Positions 1 to 15,400 of a stretch of DNA of 64,000 nucleotides are shown one piece after another; within the stretch, counting starts at the first letter, position 1; every line of letters starts with the position of its first letter. The stretch spans positions 620,001-684,000 of the forward strand of contig CALSFV010000249.1 in assembly GCA_943737045.1 (NCBI GenBank), read 5' to 3'. Under the pieces are notes generated by a model. That model did not search any database. It saw only the letters and a program-made list of their open reading frames with translations, and was not told where the DNA came from. The stretch is from Parapristionchus giblindavisi. Lineage: Eukaryota > Nematoda > Chromadorea > Rhabditida > Diplogasteridae. The translations under genes and the position numbers were made by a program.

Positions 1-33
1 ACGATAGCTCATTTCTGATAGAATCAAACGGAT

Positions 34-240
34 TTAAAGCGACACCCCGAGCTAATTTGAAACTCTCTGCTATGGCCACACTCTCTCGCTTTCTTTGCCA
101 ACGAGAGAGTATTGCCAGAGCGGAGACTCACTTTATTAACAAAATAAGGTACAAGGTAAAATAAAATAAGGTAAGGTTCTATTATACTCTAAATGTACAA
201 CTCTATAGCCTTTAAATTAGCTCTCGAAGTGTGTCTTTAA
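34..240. mobile_element. TTAA palindromic MITE, family A, with internal insertion
   Basis: Left arm TTAAAGCGACACCCCGAGC and right arm ending GAAGTGTGTCTTTAA. About 65 bases of unrelated sequence separate the core from the right terminus. Its right end is close to the donor of the leftmost ABCA exon. Confidence 0.65.
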
Positions 241-264
241 GGCAAAATTATGTCTCTCGTCCAC

Positions 265-3200
265 GTCGTACTTGGTCATATCGGAAGTGACGAGATTTAT
301 CTCGAAATGGTCTCCATGTCGTGGCATTGTCCTCGCATTCGCAATCATCGACTGGAAAACGAAACAAGATATATTTATATAATATAAAATATGTAATATA
401 AAACAAATATTTATTTAAAGTCATGCACAAACAATCGAACTCAAGTACATTCAGACCGAAAAAACAACTCTGGATCAGGTGATTTGCGTAGACCTAACAA
501 GACACCCTTGTAAGATTTTTCAGATTTTTTAGATATCTTTTAGAATACCCACCTGCATTAGTTGAAAAGTGTTGTTTGCCGTTTCGTCAATGCGACTAGG
601 ATCGATGGGCTTACACGACAGCACGCAGCCACATTCGAATCTGATATATACTAGAATATTAATGTGACACCCCGAAACTATCCACTCTGGTCACACTCTC
701 TCGCTTTCCTCGTCTGCGAGAGAGTATTAACAATGCGGAAAGCAAAGTAAAGGAAAGGTGTGCCTTTAATATCAGGGAACATAGAACAAAGATCAAAGAT
801 CAAAGATCAAAGATCAAAGAATACCTCTGGCGCAGAAACTTGGCGGTTCCGTTGCAAACAATTTTTCCATCAGCCATGATGAAAATACGATCGGAGAGAA
901 GCTCGGCTTCATCCGTGTAGTGAGTAGTGAGAAGGATTGTGCTGAAAATAAACTACACTTTTAAAAAATAATCCAAAAGAAATTAAAATAAGCTATCAAA
1001 AAGGTAGTGAGAAAAAAAGGTTAGACTAATTAAATAATTAAATAACTACTAATTAATCACGACTAATCACGACTAATTAAAAAAATAAACTAAAATAAGC
1101 TAAAATAAACAATTGATAAAATAGTGATATTGTGAAAAAAGGTAAAAACTACACCGAATCAAACACAGCCCAGTTGGCATGGAAAGGTTTGATTCCCGAT
1201 TAGTATCCATAATAAATAACAGGTTTTTTCTTACGGTGTAATGATCTATTGCATTGCATTGCATACTTTTTTTGTTTACTTTTGGTGTTGATGTACTTAC
1301 TGTTGTTGTTTCTTCTCTTGTAAGAGTTTCTCAAAGTCTCGTCGTGCTCCTGCATCTATGCCCGCGGTAGGCTCATCAAGAAGTACTACGGGACGATCAC
1401 CTAAGAAGGGAATGGTCAGAAATTACCGTAGAGTTATGAATAGTAGTATATTCCATTCGAACCAGCATGAAATCCTGACTGGAAATCTATTGAGAAAAAC
1501 TGCCAAATGTCTATCGGCTTCGAGAAAATAGATAAAATAAATTCAGAATTCGCGTAATTTCTGATCATCTCTTAGTAAGTTTTTTAAACTAATCATTACG
1601 TGTGTATTTTCTTATGAGACACACGAATTGGAAATGTTCATTTCATAAAATTCTTAAACTGATGCTGACACCCACCAGCAAAGGCAATGCACACGCTCAA
1701 CTTTCGCTTCATTCCTCCAGATAGACGGCGAGCTTGCTGAAATTTCAATTTTAAAAAGCGACAAAAGCTAAATGTTCCACTCTTATCAACTGTGTAGCGC
1801 ACATACCGTGCGTAGTTCTTGATCAGTAATATTGAGAGTGCTCAATGTCGTGGCCGAGGATGATTCCCAGTGTGAGACACCAGTCAAATCGGCAAAGAAC
1901 TTCAAGTGCTCCTTGAACTGAAAAAATGAACTGAAAATTGAAATTGAAAATGAATTGAAAAGTGAAAATGAAGATGAAAATGAAAATGAATTGAAAATGA
2001 AATTGAAAATTGAAATTGAACTGAATGAACACTTTTACAATGATTAGCTTCGAAACACCATAAAGCACAATTATTAATATGATAAAGTTCTTACAATTTT
2101 GAATCTAATGTGCATGCAAACTTATAATTGTACATTACATCCTTAAAGGGAGCGTAACCTCACTATTTGGCCTCTTCATTGCGCACACTTTTTCTTTGTT
2201 TTCTAAGAGCATTGCGCGTTGAAGAGACTATTCAGTGAGGTTACGTTCCCTTTAATATGTATTTTAATTTTTTACGAAAAAATATCTTTTTCTCGTTTCT
2301 CCAAGATGCGATAAATATATATTATTATATTATTATTATCCTATTCATGTATTATTACCGTTAGTTTTGGGAATATGGGATCGTATTGCGGGCAGTATCC
2401 CACTTGCTGTTGGCAGGCACTCCGCTGACTCTTCATATCGTAATTGCAGATGCTTAAAGTTATTTGTTTTAATATTTTTAAAAATACCCCGTGCTAATTT
2501 TACTCTCCGCTCTGGCGACGCTCTCATGTAGACAAAGACAGCGAGAGAGTGTGGCCAGAGTGGAAGAGCATCAAATAAGCTGGGGCTGTTTAATAATGGA
2601 TCAAAATATTTTCGATTAAAATTCAAATTATCCAAAAGCATACGAAATGGATCCTTCTGATGGCAGAACCATTCCGGTGATCATTGCGAAGAGCGACGAT
2701 TTACCGGCACCATTGTGACCGAGAAGAGTTGTTATCTGAACATTTTTTGTTATTTTTATTGATTTTTTATTGATATTTTATTGATTTTTTAATGATTTTT
2801 TATTAATTTGCTGAAAAGATTGGCGATGAGCACAACGATGCAAAACCACCAGTGTTAGTGCACATGTGCGCTGTACCTCTCCACGTTTCATCTCAATATC
2901 GACGCCTTGCACCGCATATTCGCCACTTGGCCACACCTTGTGCACGTTGGTCAGCTGAAAATGCGAAATTCGAAATGAAAACGAAAATGTGATGTACAGT
3001 CTATCAAAATTAAAGTTTTTACATGTACACATATCATATTTAAGGGAATGGTTTCAAATAATTCTTTCAGCCCGAGCTATTGGAGAGACAGATTCCATTT
3101 CGTTCAATTTGTAATAATAATAATAATTTTTTTTAATTTGTTTATATTATCTAATAGACAACATCCCACTTTGATATCAACAGGTGCGTCGAGTGGATTT

Positions 3201-3279
3201 TCTTCGTTGGCTTCTTGAAGCAGATATTGTTGTTCCGGAGTAAGCGTCTTTTGCTTAAAATTAAATATATGTAATAATA

Positions 3280-3353
<74 letters not shown>

Positions 3354-3374
3354 GTAATAATAATAGTAATAATA

Positions 3375-3467
<93 letters not shown>

Positions 3468-6400
3468 GTAATAGTAATAATAATAATAATAATTTATGCG
3501 TTTTACAAGAAAACACGGTACAGAAGAGATAAATAAATTATATAGATTATAGAACAGTTATCCTGTCTCTCTCTCTCTCGTAGGCAAAGAAAGCGCGAGC
3601 GCATTGCGAGAGTGGAGTGTTTAAAATTAGCCCGGCATGTGCCTTTATAATAAATGACTACATATGTGCTTCGTGTATTTAATAATAATAATAATAATAA
3701 TAATATTTTATCATATTTACCTTCTTTTTGAAGATACGTCCTTTGAGACGCGTGAACGGATTCTCGACGTTCCTCGTGCCCCAATCGAGCAGAGTGCCGA
3801 TCGCGAGATACAAGACTATAAAGCATTCAGTGATAGAAGAAAACAAAACGTAAAAGGTAAAGGGCAATTATCAAAAAGGCACACAAAGCCCAATCATAGC
3901 TAAGTCAGTGACAGTGCCAGTGACCTCAAATATTTGCCCCAACAATGATCTAATGTATGATCAAATATATTTGTCATGGAAACACCATAGGGAACATTAT
4001 TAGCTAACTTATTTATTATTACACTTTACATTTAAAGTGCATGCACACTTATTCTTGTACATCTATTAATATTATTAATTTTTAAAATTAAAAAAAAAAG
4101 AAAATTTAGTATTAATTTAATGGTAACGATTTGTCCAAATACTCGACAAAGTGTAGTATGTACCTCCATCGAGGATGATCATAAATATCGCGTATCCGAG
4201 TGGAAATGCGTGACTGACTTCAGAAAAGAGCAGGGATGATGTGCCTGCACATGATTATTAAAATAAAATTTAGTAATCTTCTGCTTTTTTCAAAATCACG
4301 ACTACAATGCATCAATGGTAATTTATTTTGACATTGTTTAATTTGTGGTTTTTTTTTAAATATTTTGCTCAGCCCAAAATTGACTGTGGTGCGTCCATGA
4401 GGACTTTGTCAACGTGTACACCCCAGGATAATTTCAAACTCGCCGCTCTGACTATTCTTTCCCGCGTTCTTAATCGGCGAGATAGCGTGGTCAGATAGCG
4501 TGGGAGAGTTTTAAATAAACTCGTTATGTACCTGTAACTTTTGTCTACGAGTAATCAATAAATCCCATCGTGCATACCTGTAAGGCCTCGGAAACTCGCT
4601 TCATGGGCGCTGTCTATTATATAAAATACAGCATAATTGGGAATGAGCGACAGCAGAAAGCAGGGTAGTACCTGAAGTAGTTTGAGGGAACGAAGGTATT
4701 TTAAAGGCACACCCCTAGCTCTCCGTACTCTCTCTACTAGCTACTAGCTCTAGCTCTAGCTCCTTACTCTACTCTCTACTAGCTCCTTACTCTCCGTATT
4801 GGCAATACTCTCTCGCAGACAGATAAAGCGAGTGAGCGTTGCAAGCGCGGAGAGTTCTAAATGAACTCGGGGTTTGCCTTTAAGCTGTTACTGCACATGT
4901 CTCGAGTCCCTTTCCTTCAATGTATGCCTTAAAACAAGATTAAAAGGGAGTTACTTGTGTGCGGAAAATCGGTTGAACAATTGGAAGAACTGCGGTTACG
5001 CCGATAAGTAGCATAAGCGCTGAATGAAATAATTTAACTTTTCGTCGATTAATGCTAGAAATTCGAGTGGTGAATTGCTTTCGGCGTCACATCATTCGAA
5101 GTGACTCGCACTTTCTGGTAGATCGTAAAGGAAAAATCGATAAATCGATAAAACGTACCAACGGTCGCTCTGCCCGGTTTATTAATTGATGTCGCAATGA
5201 TAATAGCAATGCCTTCGAATGCAATCAGGTAAAACGTAGCGATCAGCATGATCATGAATCCGTACGCAACCTAAAATATGAAAAATTTTAGGCAATATTT
5301 CATGGAAATTGATGAAATATGTTTGGGTTTCAGCAAATGATACTAAAGACAGCCAAGCACCCAATGTACACAGAGAAAAGTGTACAACACAGCAAACTAG
5401 AAATGTGAAGTGCTATATTTAAAGGGACTGACACCTTTGTCAACGGTCTCTTCAACGCTCTATGCTCACTCGTTCTTCTCGAGAACAGAGAAATAGTGCG
5501 CGCGCAATGAAGATGCCATTGAGTGAGGTCTCTCTTTAATACTTTTTATTACATTTTTAGCACGAAAAGTGATGAATATGACACTACACAAGTTGTGTAC
5601 TAACAATAATGGCAAATGTGACTCTCAAATTGTGTTTTACCAAATGCGTGACCAATTCGCTATCGACTACCGTGAAAAACGTACCGAGTCGCGCATGATT
5701 ATAAAAGAAGCGCCGAGAATGATGGTAAATCCTTTGAGAAATGCGATGATCAAGTGATGGAAGAGATAAACCGTTCGGCTCATTCCCATGGCTAGCAGAT
5801 AGTCCTGAAACAGCGGATCTTTTTTTTTATTTGCATCTGTTTTTGATTTTTGACTTTTGTATTCTTTCTCATTTTCGAGCTTTTCCGATGTAAAAACTAA
5901 TATTTCCGTGTGTTGCTGATTGTGAGTAGAGACTTGAAACGATTCAAGAATTTTCCGAGAAAAATGAACACAGAAAACAAGTTTAGAGTGTCTAGATAGT
6001 CAGGGAACCCAGGTTTTTTACACTCGTTTGCTTTTTCCGAGTGCAAAACTTCTTATGCCATTGTGACTGTATTATTGTTGCATTATTTAGTTGTTATTTT
6101 TACAACAATTTCAGCACTGCAAGACAATACATTTGTTCAGATTTTTTTCTGTATTCATTATTAGCAGACCTATTTTTTTTTTAATTTACATTTAAAGTGC
6201 ATGCGAACCTATACTTGCCCATCTTTTTTAATTTATTTATTTATTTACATATGTTATTGACCGTATAAAATACACTTGTTTATTTGGTACGAGAGTAGCC
6301 AACCACTGCCACAATGAATTTCTATGTTTAGAGAGAGAGCACCGGTGAGAGAGTAGATAGATCAGAGAGAGCGAGGAAGGAAAGGAGGAAAGAGTGGGGA

Positions 6401-9400
6401 GTTAATCAATAGTTCTTCCTCTGTATAGCAGCAGTTGCAATGCAATTATGCAAGTGCATTTTATACGGACAATAATATTATTGATTTAATTTAACAATGT
6501 GATCACCTTCATCATACTCGTTCGTTCCTCGGTTAATTCTCGAGCCAATTGAGCGCATATAACGAGCGGCACAAGTGAGAAGAGAAAAGGCATTTTGTTT
6601 GAATCCATTTGAAACTTCTGCAAGTACAAGTACAGCTCCCAAAACGCACACCCCAAGCCAATTTGAACCTCTCCGCTCTAGCGGTTCATTTGTTTGCGAG
6701 AGAATGGGGCCAGAGTGGAGAGTTTCAAATTAGCGTTTGGTGTGCTACTCTATTTTAAGAAGTGCTCTGGTTTTTCAAAACTTAAAGTGAATTTGAAATA
6801 TGTCATTCATTACTTTAAATAAACGACAAGCGAGTGAACAAATGACAAAATGTTTTACAGTATACCGCACCACTTTAAGAATACTTGCGTGTCGTTGTTT
6901 CCAAAAGTAAACTTCAAGTGGCGACTTTTATGCGCACTTTCAGTTTTGAAAAATAAGAGTAAGAGGATTCCTTTAGTCATGGAATGCGGCAAATGCTTCT
7001 GCACGCAGACCAACTTGTGGAACAGCCATTAGTGGAAGCTTTCAACGACTTACGATGTTGCCCGAGAAAAAGGCAGCGCTGTCCTTTAAGTAATTCCGAG
7101 GAACATCAAATTGATAGTTGTATAGGTAATCGAAATTCTGCAAAAAATAACATTTGATTTTTTTCAGATTGACTAACAGACTCATGGACGCTGCCTTCAG
7201 ATTTTTCAAAAAGGGAGAGTTTGCTTGAAAAGACTTCACACAATTAATATAAAAACATAATATTAAAATATAACGAAAAATGTATATAATATTTCGGACA
7301 AACGGATCGATTTTAATTCTTTTAAATGCGTCCACTGCTGTGGTATTCCAAAACTTAAAGTATACTTAAAATACGTAACTAACTTGAAGTTTACTTTAAG
7401 TAAGCTTAAAGTGAGTAACGTCACTATTTCACTTAAAGTAAACTTGCGTCTCGCTTTAAGTAGACTTACATAGTGACGTCACGACGCATTAACTAAACTT
7501 ACGTTTCACTTGAAGTAGACTTACGAGTCTACTTAAAGTGAGAGTGCAAGTAGACGTTAAGTTTTTTAAATACCAGAGTGTGTCACATGAAAACGATACC
7601 GCCGCCGCGCGTAGTGCCTGCACAAAAGTGTCCGCATCCTTTGGAGCATACTCATGTCTGTCACGGAGAGCACGGCGTGATAACGTGCGCTTGAATTGAT
7701 AGGCAGCCTGAAAGCGATCTTAAAGGGGTCGACAAATTTGTCAACGGTCTCTTCAACGCTTTACGCTCTCTCGTTGTTAGAGAACAGATATATAGTGTGC
7801 GCAATGAAGAGACCAGGGTTGGGCGGAAAAGGGTGACCGGTAAAAATTCGGTAACGGTAATTTACCGGTCTAACATACCGGTAAAAAACCGGTAAAACGG
7901 TAAAAACGGTAAAACTCTTAAAAACCCTTTAAAATCGCTAAAATGTTTTGCCAAGTTTGTCTGTACGTTTATTCATTACATCAAAACAGCGATATCGTGT
8001 CTCAAACTACATATATGAGTGACAAACGGCTAATTTGTTCTTCTTTGACCGTAGTCGTAGCAAAAAAATGTTTTAATTTCCTTTGTTGTATCGATATATT
8101 TGACAAGTGTTATTTATTGAGAGAGTAACTGTCTGCTGACAAGGGAATGCCCTGAGGCCACACTCACCGATCAAGTCCAAATTTTTACTGGAGGTACAGA
8201 TCTTATAGGGATGAAGTTTGGCGGTATCAGAAATTGCAAAGCTCTTCTTTGAAATTTTAAATTTATTTTTAAAAATCGACAATAAAATTTACAGAGTGCG
8301 CTTCTTAAGACACCGGCTCAGTAAGATTCGAGGGTAGAGCCACTGACCCCGGACATCGACCTCACCGATTTGGCTCAAAATTTTTTTGTGGATACCCCCA
8401 TGAGCCCCCATCACCAAATGGGTATTCATTAGGGCTGGATCCTTGAAACACAGAAGTGGCGGGTTCTCGAAATTTGAAAACTCGATTTTCACCAAAAATT
8501 AGTGAAGCGACCTGGGTCCAATATTAGTGTCGATTAATTATAAGTATAAATAGAGAACAAAAACTAGATATATGACGGTCCGGAGATCCGATCGCAAACT
8601 GATTTTTTTACCTTCTCAAAACATTCTAAAATTAATTAAAATTTTAAAACAAAAAACGGCAGCCCAATTTTTGCTTCATTTTATAAAGCAAAAAATTCCG
8701 CGTCGAATGAGGCAAAAAAATCAAAAATCGATCGACCCGTGTTTTGAGATAAATGAACCTGAAGACGACCCGAAAATATTTTTGTTTTCAAACCCCGTCA
8801 TGTTTGTACTCATATTGAAGAGCTCGTCGAGTAGAACAACTTTCATGTTGAACGTTTTGTTTGAAACTCATGTACAAGAGAAATACATGAGTTTGATTTA
8901 TTCTCACAGTTTTTCAGTCAATTTAGAGTAAATCGAAAGTAAAATATTTTTTGTGCACAAAGTGATAACGCCATATTGTAGAGCTCAAAAATCCATACTT
9001 AATTTGTTGTTTAACGAATAAAAAATTGATGGCCCCTACTCTGAAAAACATGGCCTCTAAAGTGGTCATGAAAAAAAAGTTGTGGAAAACTTGCCATGTT
9101 TATACTCATTTTAAAGAACTCGTCGAGTACATCATTTGTTATGTTGGTCGTATTCTATGAAAGTCGTTTGTTCTCGAGATACAAGCGATACAAAAGATTT
9201 GGATTCAATAAATTTAAATTTATGTATTTCTCTTGTACATGAGTTTCAGACAAAACGTTCAACATGAAAGTTGTTCTACTCGACGAGCTCTTCAATATGA
9301 GTACAAACATGACGTGGTTTGAAAACAAAAATATTTTCTGGTCGTCTTCAGGTTCATTTATCTCAAAACACGGGTCGATCGATTTTTGATTTTTTTGCTT

Positions 9401-12400
9401 CATTCGACGCGGAATTTTATGCTCTATAAAATGAGGCAAAAATTGGGCTGCCGTTTTTTGTTTTAAAATTTTAATTAATTTTAGAATGTTTTGAGAAGGT
9501 AAAAAAATCAGTTTGCGATCGGATCTCCGGAGCGTCATATATCTTGTTTTTGTTGTCTATTTATACTTATAATTAATCGACACTAATATTGGACCCAGGT
9601 CGCTTCACTAATTTTTGGTGAAAATCGAGTTTTCAAATTTCGAGAACCCGCCACTTCTGTGTTTCAAGGATCCAGCCCTAATGAATACCCATTTGGTGAT
9701 GGGGGCTCATGGGGGTATCCACAAAAAAATTTTGAGCCAAATCGGTGAGGTCGAAGTCCGGCACTACCTGAAATCTCACTGAGCCGTTGTCTTAATCAGA
9801 AATAACACCCAAACATCGTAATCAATGTGAAAAAGGACAATGCATTAATATATGCAAATTTGATTGCTAAAAAATCGGTTTTGAAAGTGTTTACGTTGTT
9901 TTTGGTCTATTTTAAAAGTAATTTTAAAATTTCAAAGAAGAGCTTTGCAATTTCTAATACCGCCAAACATCATCCCTATATGAAGTGTACCTCCAGTAAA
10001 AATTTGGACCTGATCGGTGAGTGTGGCCTCAGGGCATTCCCTTGTGAGACATAAAATCGCATTGGGATACGGTAGGGTTGCCGGTTCGAATTCGAATTCG
10101 AATTATTCGCCCCCCTTTCCCATCTCTCACCCTCTCTCCCCTTTCCCTTCGAAGAATTCGACACACCTGCCAGACGGAACGAATAGTTCGGGACAGACCG
10201 AATTATTCGCACCCTCTCACTCTGTCGATTCCTCCGTGTCTGGGGCGAGGCGGAGGGAGAGGAGGCAGGGACGAGATAGGAATCGACAGAGTGAGAGGGT
10301 GCGAATAATTCGGTCTGTCCCGAACTATTCGTTCCGTCTGGCAGGTGTGTCGAATTCTTCGAAGGGAAGGGGATAGAGGGCGCGTCTCAAACGAATTGCC
10401 GAGAGAGAAGGGAAGCGACTGACAAAGGGCACGAATTATTCGCCCTCGTTCCTGCAACCCTAGGATACGGACAATTTCGCAAGATATCGAACATAATTTT
10501 ACAAAAAAAATAACGCAGAATATCTAGTGTATATTTCGGTAATTACCGGTGAGAAACCGTAAAATTTACCGGTCGGTAAATTTTACGGTCATGGACCGGT
10601 AAAACCGGTAAAAAATCGGTAACGGAAAATTTTACCGCCCAACCCTGGAAGAGACCATTGAGCGAGGTCACTCTCCCTTTAATCAATTTAATAAACAACT
10701 TAATGTACAAAGTGAGATGCATGCACCATAACTTGCAACAAATTAGTAATAATGTGCATCATGGTGTTTCTTGTAGTTTAAAAGTTATTATATCAATATT
10801 AGTTATTTTAAGTTACACTATGAAATAGAATGTGCATGCACACTTATACTTGTGCATTATAACCTATTCATTAATTATATTATTTAGTTATTAGAAAAGT
10901 TTTTTTAGCAAAGTTCATCAAATCACTGGCAAAACAGGGAAACAATTGGCATTCGTCAAGAGCCAAAGTCAAATTCGCCAAATATAGGTCAATTCGTACC
11001 GTCGGCAACTGTGTCTTATGATGATAGTTATCGGAATCCTCCATTTGCGCTTTTATCGTTGTGTGGGACAGCTGAGAAAAGATAACCGGCCTGAAGATGC
11101 AAAGCAATACAATAGCGGCAAATCATGTTTTTAAAAAAAATGATTCGTGCAAAGTCGCGCAGTCGACTTTATTTCCATTCAATTAGCGGATATAAACAAC
11201 CGATATAAAGCCGCCTGAAAATGGCTTGAAAATGATGCCCAAAAGCACGACTTTGCACACAATTATATATCAAAATCGCGCAGAATGACTTTTCATCATT
11301 TTAGCATGGAACATTGGTCATTTGTGTAGTAATTTTTTATTACGTAAATTAGACAATACTCAGGCAAACAGTCGAATGCATTTTGCAGCTAAGCGAAGGC
11401 AAAATGGCACGAAAAAGGTTCCAAAAATGCATTTTGCAGCCACAGCTTCGAAAATGCTTCAAAAAGTTATTGAATTGCTATAGAATTGTTACTAAAAAGG
11501 TAAAAAGCCACGAAAAAGCTAGGAAAAGCTATGAAAAATGCATGCAAAATGTCTGCATTATTCATTTATTTTGACATCTGAAATGCATTTGAGTTAGCTG
11601 CAGAATGCATTCGACTGTTTGCCTGAGTAGGAACAAAAATGAGTCGCATACCTTCCATATCTTCTATCTTCGTCGCCTCGTTCTGTACGAATATGAAGAC
11701 GACTTGGTCTAAATTTATTCTTATATCTTTCATTTTCACTATTTACAGTACAACTCGGTCGAGTTTTGTACATGCATACGCACTGGCGACTGTTCGCCCA
11801 CATTATTTGTTTAATTTGCGTATGAATATTCTCAAGTTTTTAACATCTTCCTTCATTGTTCGAATGTGGGCAAATCGTGTACACAAGTGGTGTAAGTTGG
11901 CAAATCTATGGCCCATATTTGGGCAAGTTTGATCTCTGTGTAGTAGTGTTGTTAGATGGAATACAATTTAGTCTCGACTAAATTTGCATTTTTAGTCGAG
12001 ACTAAAAATCATTCGAAAATATTTTTTTCATTTTAGTCTCGACTAAATGGGCAAATAGACTAATATTCGCGAATAAATTTGCATTTAGTCTCGAATAATA
12101 TTTTCGAATATATTCAAGAATAGACATTCATTTTGCACTAGTTTTTTTGTGCTGAGTGGTCCGCTTCTTCTCTTCTGTGTAATGGAAGGGTTTTCCCTAA
12201 TTATCTAATTATTACCATAATTGTTAATTTTGTCGCATTTTGAACACTTTTAGTCTCGACTAAATGCAAATTTATTCTCGACTAAATTTTAGTCTCGAAT
12301 AAAATGTCATTTTTAGTCCAGACTAAACCGGTCGACTAAAAAGCTTAATTTTATTGGACCGAAAATATTCGCAGAATACATTCGACTAAACAACACTACT

Positions 12401-15400
12401 GTGTAGTAATGCTCTCTCGCCTTGTTTGACTACGAGAACGCACTGTCAGAACAGAGATTAGCTCGGGTGTCTTTCTCTAATTAGTAAAATTATGTTCCAT
12501 TTTATTTAGTTATTAAAATAACATTTTTCATAACGCTAAGAAAAATCTTGCAAGCAAAGCAAGTTTTTAAGCATGTACAAAACTCGAACGGACTGGAATG
12601 TATTTTTTTTCAATTTAATAATAACATTATTAATCATAATAATAATATTGTTGTTGTTGTTGTTGGTGTTTTGTCATTGAATTTTAATTTTCTCATTAAT
12701 TGCAATATTAATATTACAGAGAAGGTCTTATGAAGGAAATCGTCTCGTCGCATTGTCTCTCCCCTTGTTTGCCGTCTTCACAGCTGAAATAATAATCACA
12801 ATTAAATTAATAATATTTTAATAAAAAATTTAAAAAATATATAAATTAAAAATACTTACAAAAAATTAAAAATACTTGTTAAATGAGCCGGCTCGGGAAA
12901 AAATTCACCCCCCCCCCCTCCGGACATCCTGCCAGGAATTTCGTTTCAGGCCACTCCACTTTATGGGTTTATGGGTGGTACCTTGGGCCTTGAGTACAAA
13001 ATGGTACCCAAAGTGGCAGTGGAAAGCGGCGTGCCAGGAGGGCGCCAAGTTGGAAAACTCGATTTGCATATTTTTTTCAACCGCACAAGCTAGAGTCCAC
13101 AGTTCTTCGGCATGGTATTAGGCATGCCCAATGTGCACAGAAACGCTATTGAAATTGATTTTAGAGCCATCCCTAGGCAGATTTTTAGACTCGAATTTTC
13201 GTTTTTTTTGTATTTCTCGGCATCTCAATTTCAATTCCACAAAAGTTCTCTAGTACATGAAACCCTGCTTGGCGGAAATCGATCTGGGATTGCGCGTGAA
13301 AATCGGTCTGAATGTCTCCAACTTGAGTCAGAATCGTTATTTCATGATTTTTTTTGCTGTATTTTCCAAACGATTGGGGCGGAATTGTGGTCTACTCAAA
13401 GTATAGAGGTGAGATGAGTAAAATGACACAAGAAGCCAATCACTTTAATCACTTTGAAAATTTCGAATCTGGCCACATTCTCTCGCTTTCTTTGTCTGCG
13501 AGAGAGTATTGCCAATGCGGAGAGTAAAATTAGCTTGTGGTTTCTTTTAAAGAGTGAATACAGAAGCAACTTACAAATGATTAAAATCCTTTTGGATTAC
13601 CATACTAGGCAGTGATCGATCGATTTCATATTCATGTTCATCGGTAGTGTACTGCAATTTTATTTTATTTTTTAAACCGTAGGGATGACAATTTTCTCGA
13701 TTTGTCTAATGGCTTTATGACATGTACAGGGTGCGCCAAAATTAACCGAACTGGTGTCACCATATGATTCTCCCCTTTATAATGTGATTTAAGCGATATG
13801 GTTCATAGCAAAGTTTGTCAACAATATAGGCAACAAAAACATACTAGCGAATTTCGGTATGGCCTCCTTTACCTCTGACACCGGCTTTGAGTCTCTTCTC
13901 ATATGTGATTGCCTATTCCCGCGGGTAAATGTCATAGAGTTTGTCCCATGCCTTGAGAAGGGGAGCCTCGTCTGGTGCTTGATAGAGGACATCTTGGCCT
14001 ACCACACCTCCAAACACTGCAGTCGAGGATGTTGAGATCGGGGGAGTTCGGAAGCCATTCAGTGTGATAGGTTTAGCCGAGTGCACTGGTGAAAAACCAC
14101 GACTGGGTCAACTTTGTCATGTGATTGACTACTGAATCTTACCGAAAGGTCTAGTGGTCCTGACCGAAGTGGGTATGGTATTGGAGTAAAAGTGCGTCTT
14201 CGAGGATGCACTTGGTATAATATGGTTTATTGATCTAGACACATGGAGTGGCAAAAACGAGAGGGGACTTTCAATTTGGGCAAAAAACAGCTAAACCCTT
14301 GGCGTATTGTGGATGACTGATATGACCCATGACCCCAGCTGTCCTGTAGGATTCTTCAGGATTATAGGCAATGATTCTGTTGTTCTTGCCTTTGAAGGTA
14401 AGATATTCTCTTCACTGAACATCGTGCTGATGTGCGCGGACCTAGCACAACGCATTAACAGTCAATGGCTCCGTTCTCAGCGGGGCTTGATCTGTCGCTC
14501 ATTCGGTTCTAAAAGTTTACGGTACTTGTAAGGGAGAAGAGTCAGCTGAGACTTGAGGAGACGAGGAATGGGAGTGTTCGAGATATCAAGTCTCCAGATC
14601 GTCAACTTGTGGTTTTGAAACACCATCTTTCGGATTGGATCTCGGTTCATAGCGGTGGGAAATGAGATTGGTCTACCTCTGCCCGGACGTTCCTCTTTAG
14701 TACTAAGATCTTGGTATCTGATACCAGTATCGAAAAAAGCAGACTCGTGAAAGCCGAGCTGATGAAGGATGTCACTCTGTTCTTGTACACTTCAGAATGA
14801 TGGGTCGCGGTCGACATGACTTCCTCATTACTAGAAGACTTGACTAACTGACTTGAAACCTTGCATACGGAGTGGCCAATGATCACTCGTCATGATGCTA
14901 CAATAGGGGTTGCGCATATGCATTGGGGGCATGGGAATCATATGGTGACACCAGTTCGGGTAATTTTGGCGCACCCTGTATAAGAAGGGGGCCCACGAGA
15001 TTTGGAGTGCACTATTGACAAGAAGAACATGGGGCATATGAAGTGGCATTATGTTCTCTATTAGATATGAGCGAATGGGTGCATAGAGCGTGTAGCTCAG
15101 CGGTTAGTGGTTAGCGCTAGTAACCGCGCTACGTGGGTTCGGTTCTTGTTTGCAATTTTCTTTATATGCATCCTTCAAATTCAAAAACTCGCGCTTTTCT
15201 CTGGGGGATCAATGAACTTTATGCTCGGATTACGACATTCCTGTGCACCTAAAATTTTAGCGAAAATTGTTTTTATATACAGGGAGATGTGATCTACATT
15301 TCTGCCTGGCCAGTTTAGTCACGAAAAAACTCGTGGGTATCCTTCTTTAATGCCTCTCTTCTGCCTTTCCGTTTTAAAATGTGGAAAAGTCATATTGAAA

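Larger units (their letters stand above)
7814..10647. mobile_element. hAT-type non-autonomous element, 2.8 kb with nested insertions
   Basis: Ends CAGGGTTGGGCGG and ccgcccaaccctg, flanked by an exact 8-base duplication gaagagac (7806-7813 and 10648-10655), the hAT hallmark. The sub-terminal parts are rich in accggtaaa repeats. It contains two further elements (8140-10044 and 10073-10462). Confidence 0.92.
7720..10682. mobile_element. TTAA MITE family B, split by a hAT insertion
   Basis: The left half 7720-7813 starts TTAAAGGGGTCGACAAATT and the right half 10648-10682 ends ctctccctTTAA. Joined, they give a normal family B palindrome. The split lies at gaagagac, which is duplicated around the hAT element. 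Confidence 0.85.

Noticed and set aside
3151..3516. 121-residue poly-leucine frame
   Set aside because: Produced by the (AAT)n microsatellite on the reverse strand.
8572..9538. Mirrored open frames of 119 and 127 residues in the arms of the CAAGGGAA foldback element
   Set aside because: Over the shared ~100 codons the copies differ at eight bases and all eight change the amino acid, so there is no sign of protein-level constraint.
10017..10457. Overlapping frames of 76-119 residues on both strands
   Set aside because: They are readings of the 390-base hAT palindrome; the same peptides appear on both strands.
15085..15150. Functional tRNA gene
   Set aside because: The B box is damaged and no cloverleaf forms.
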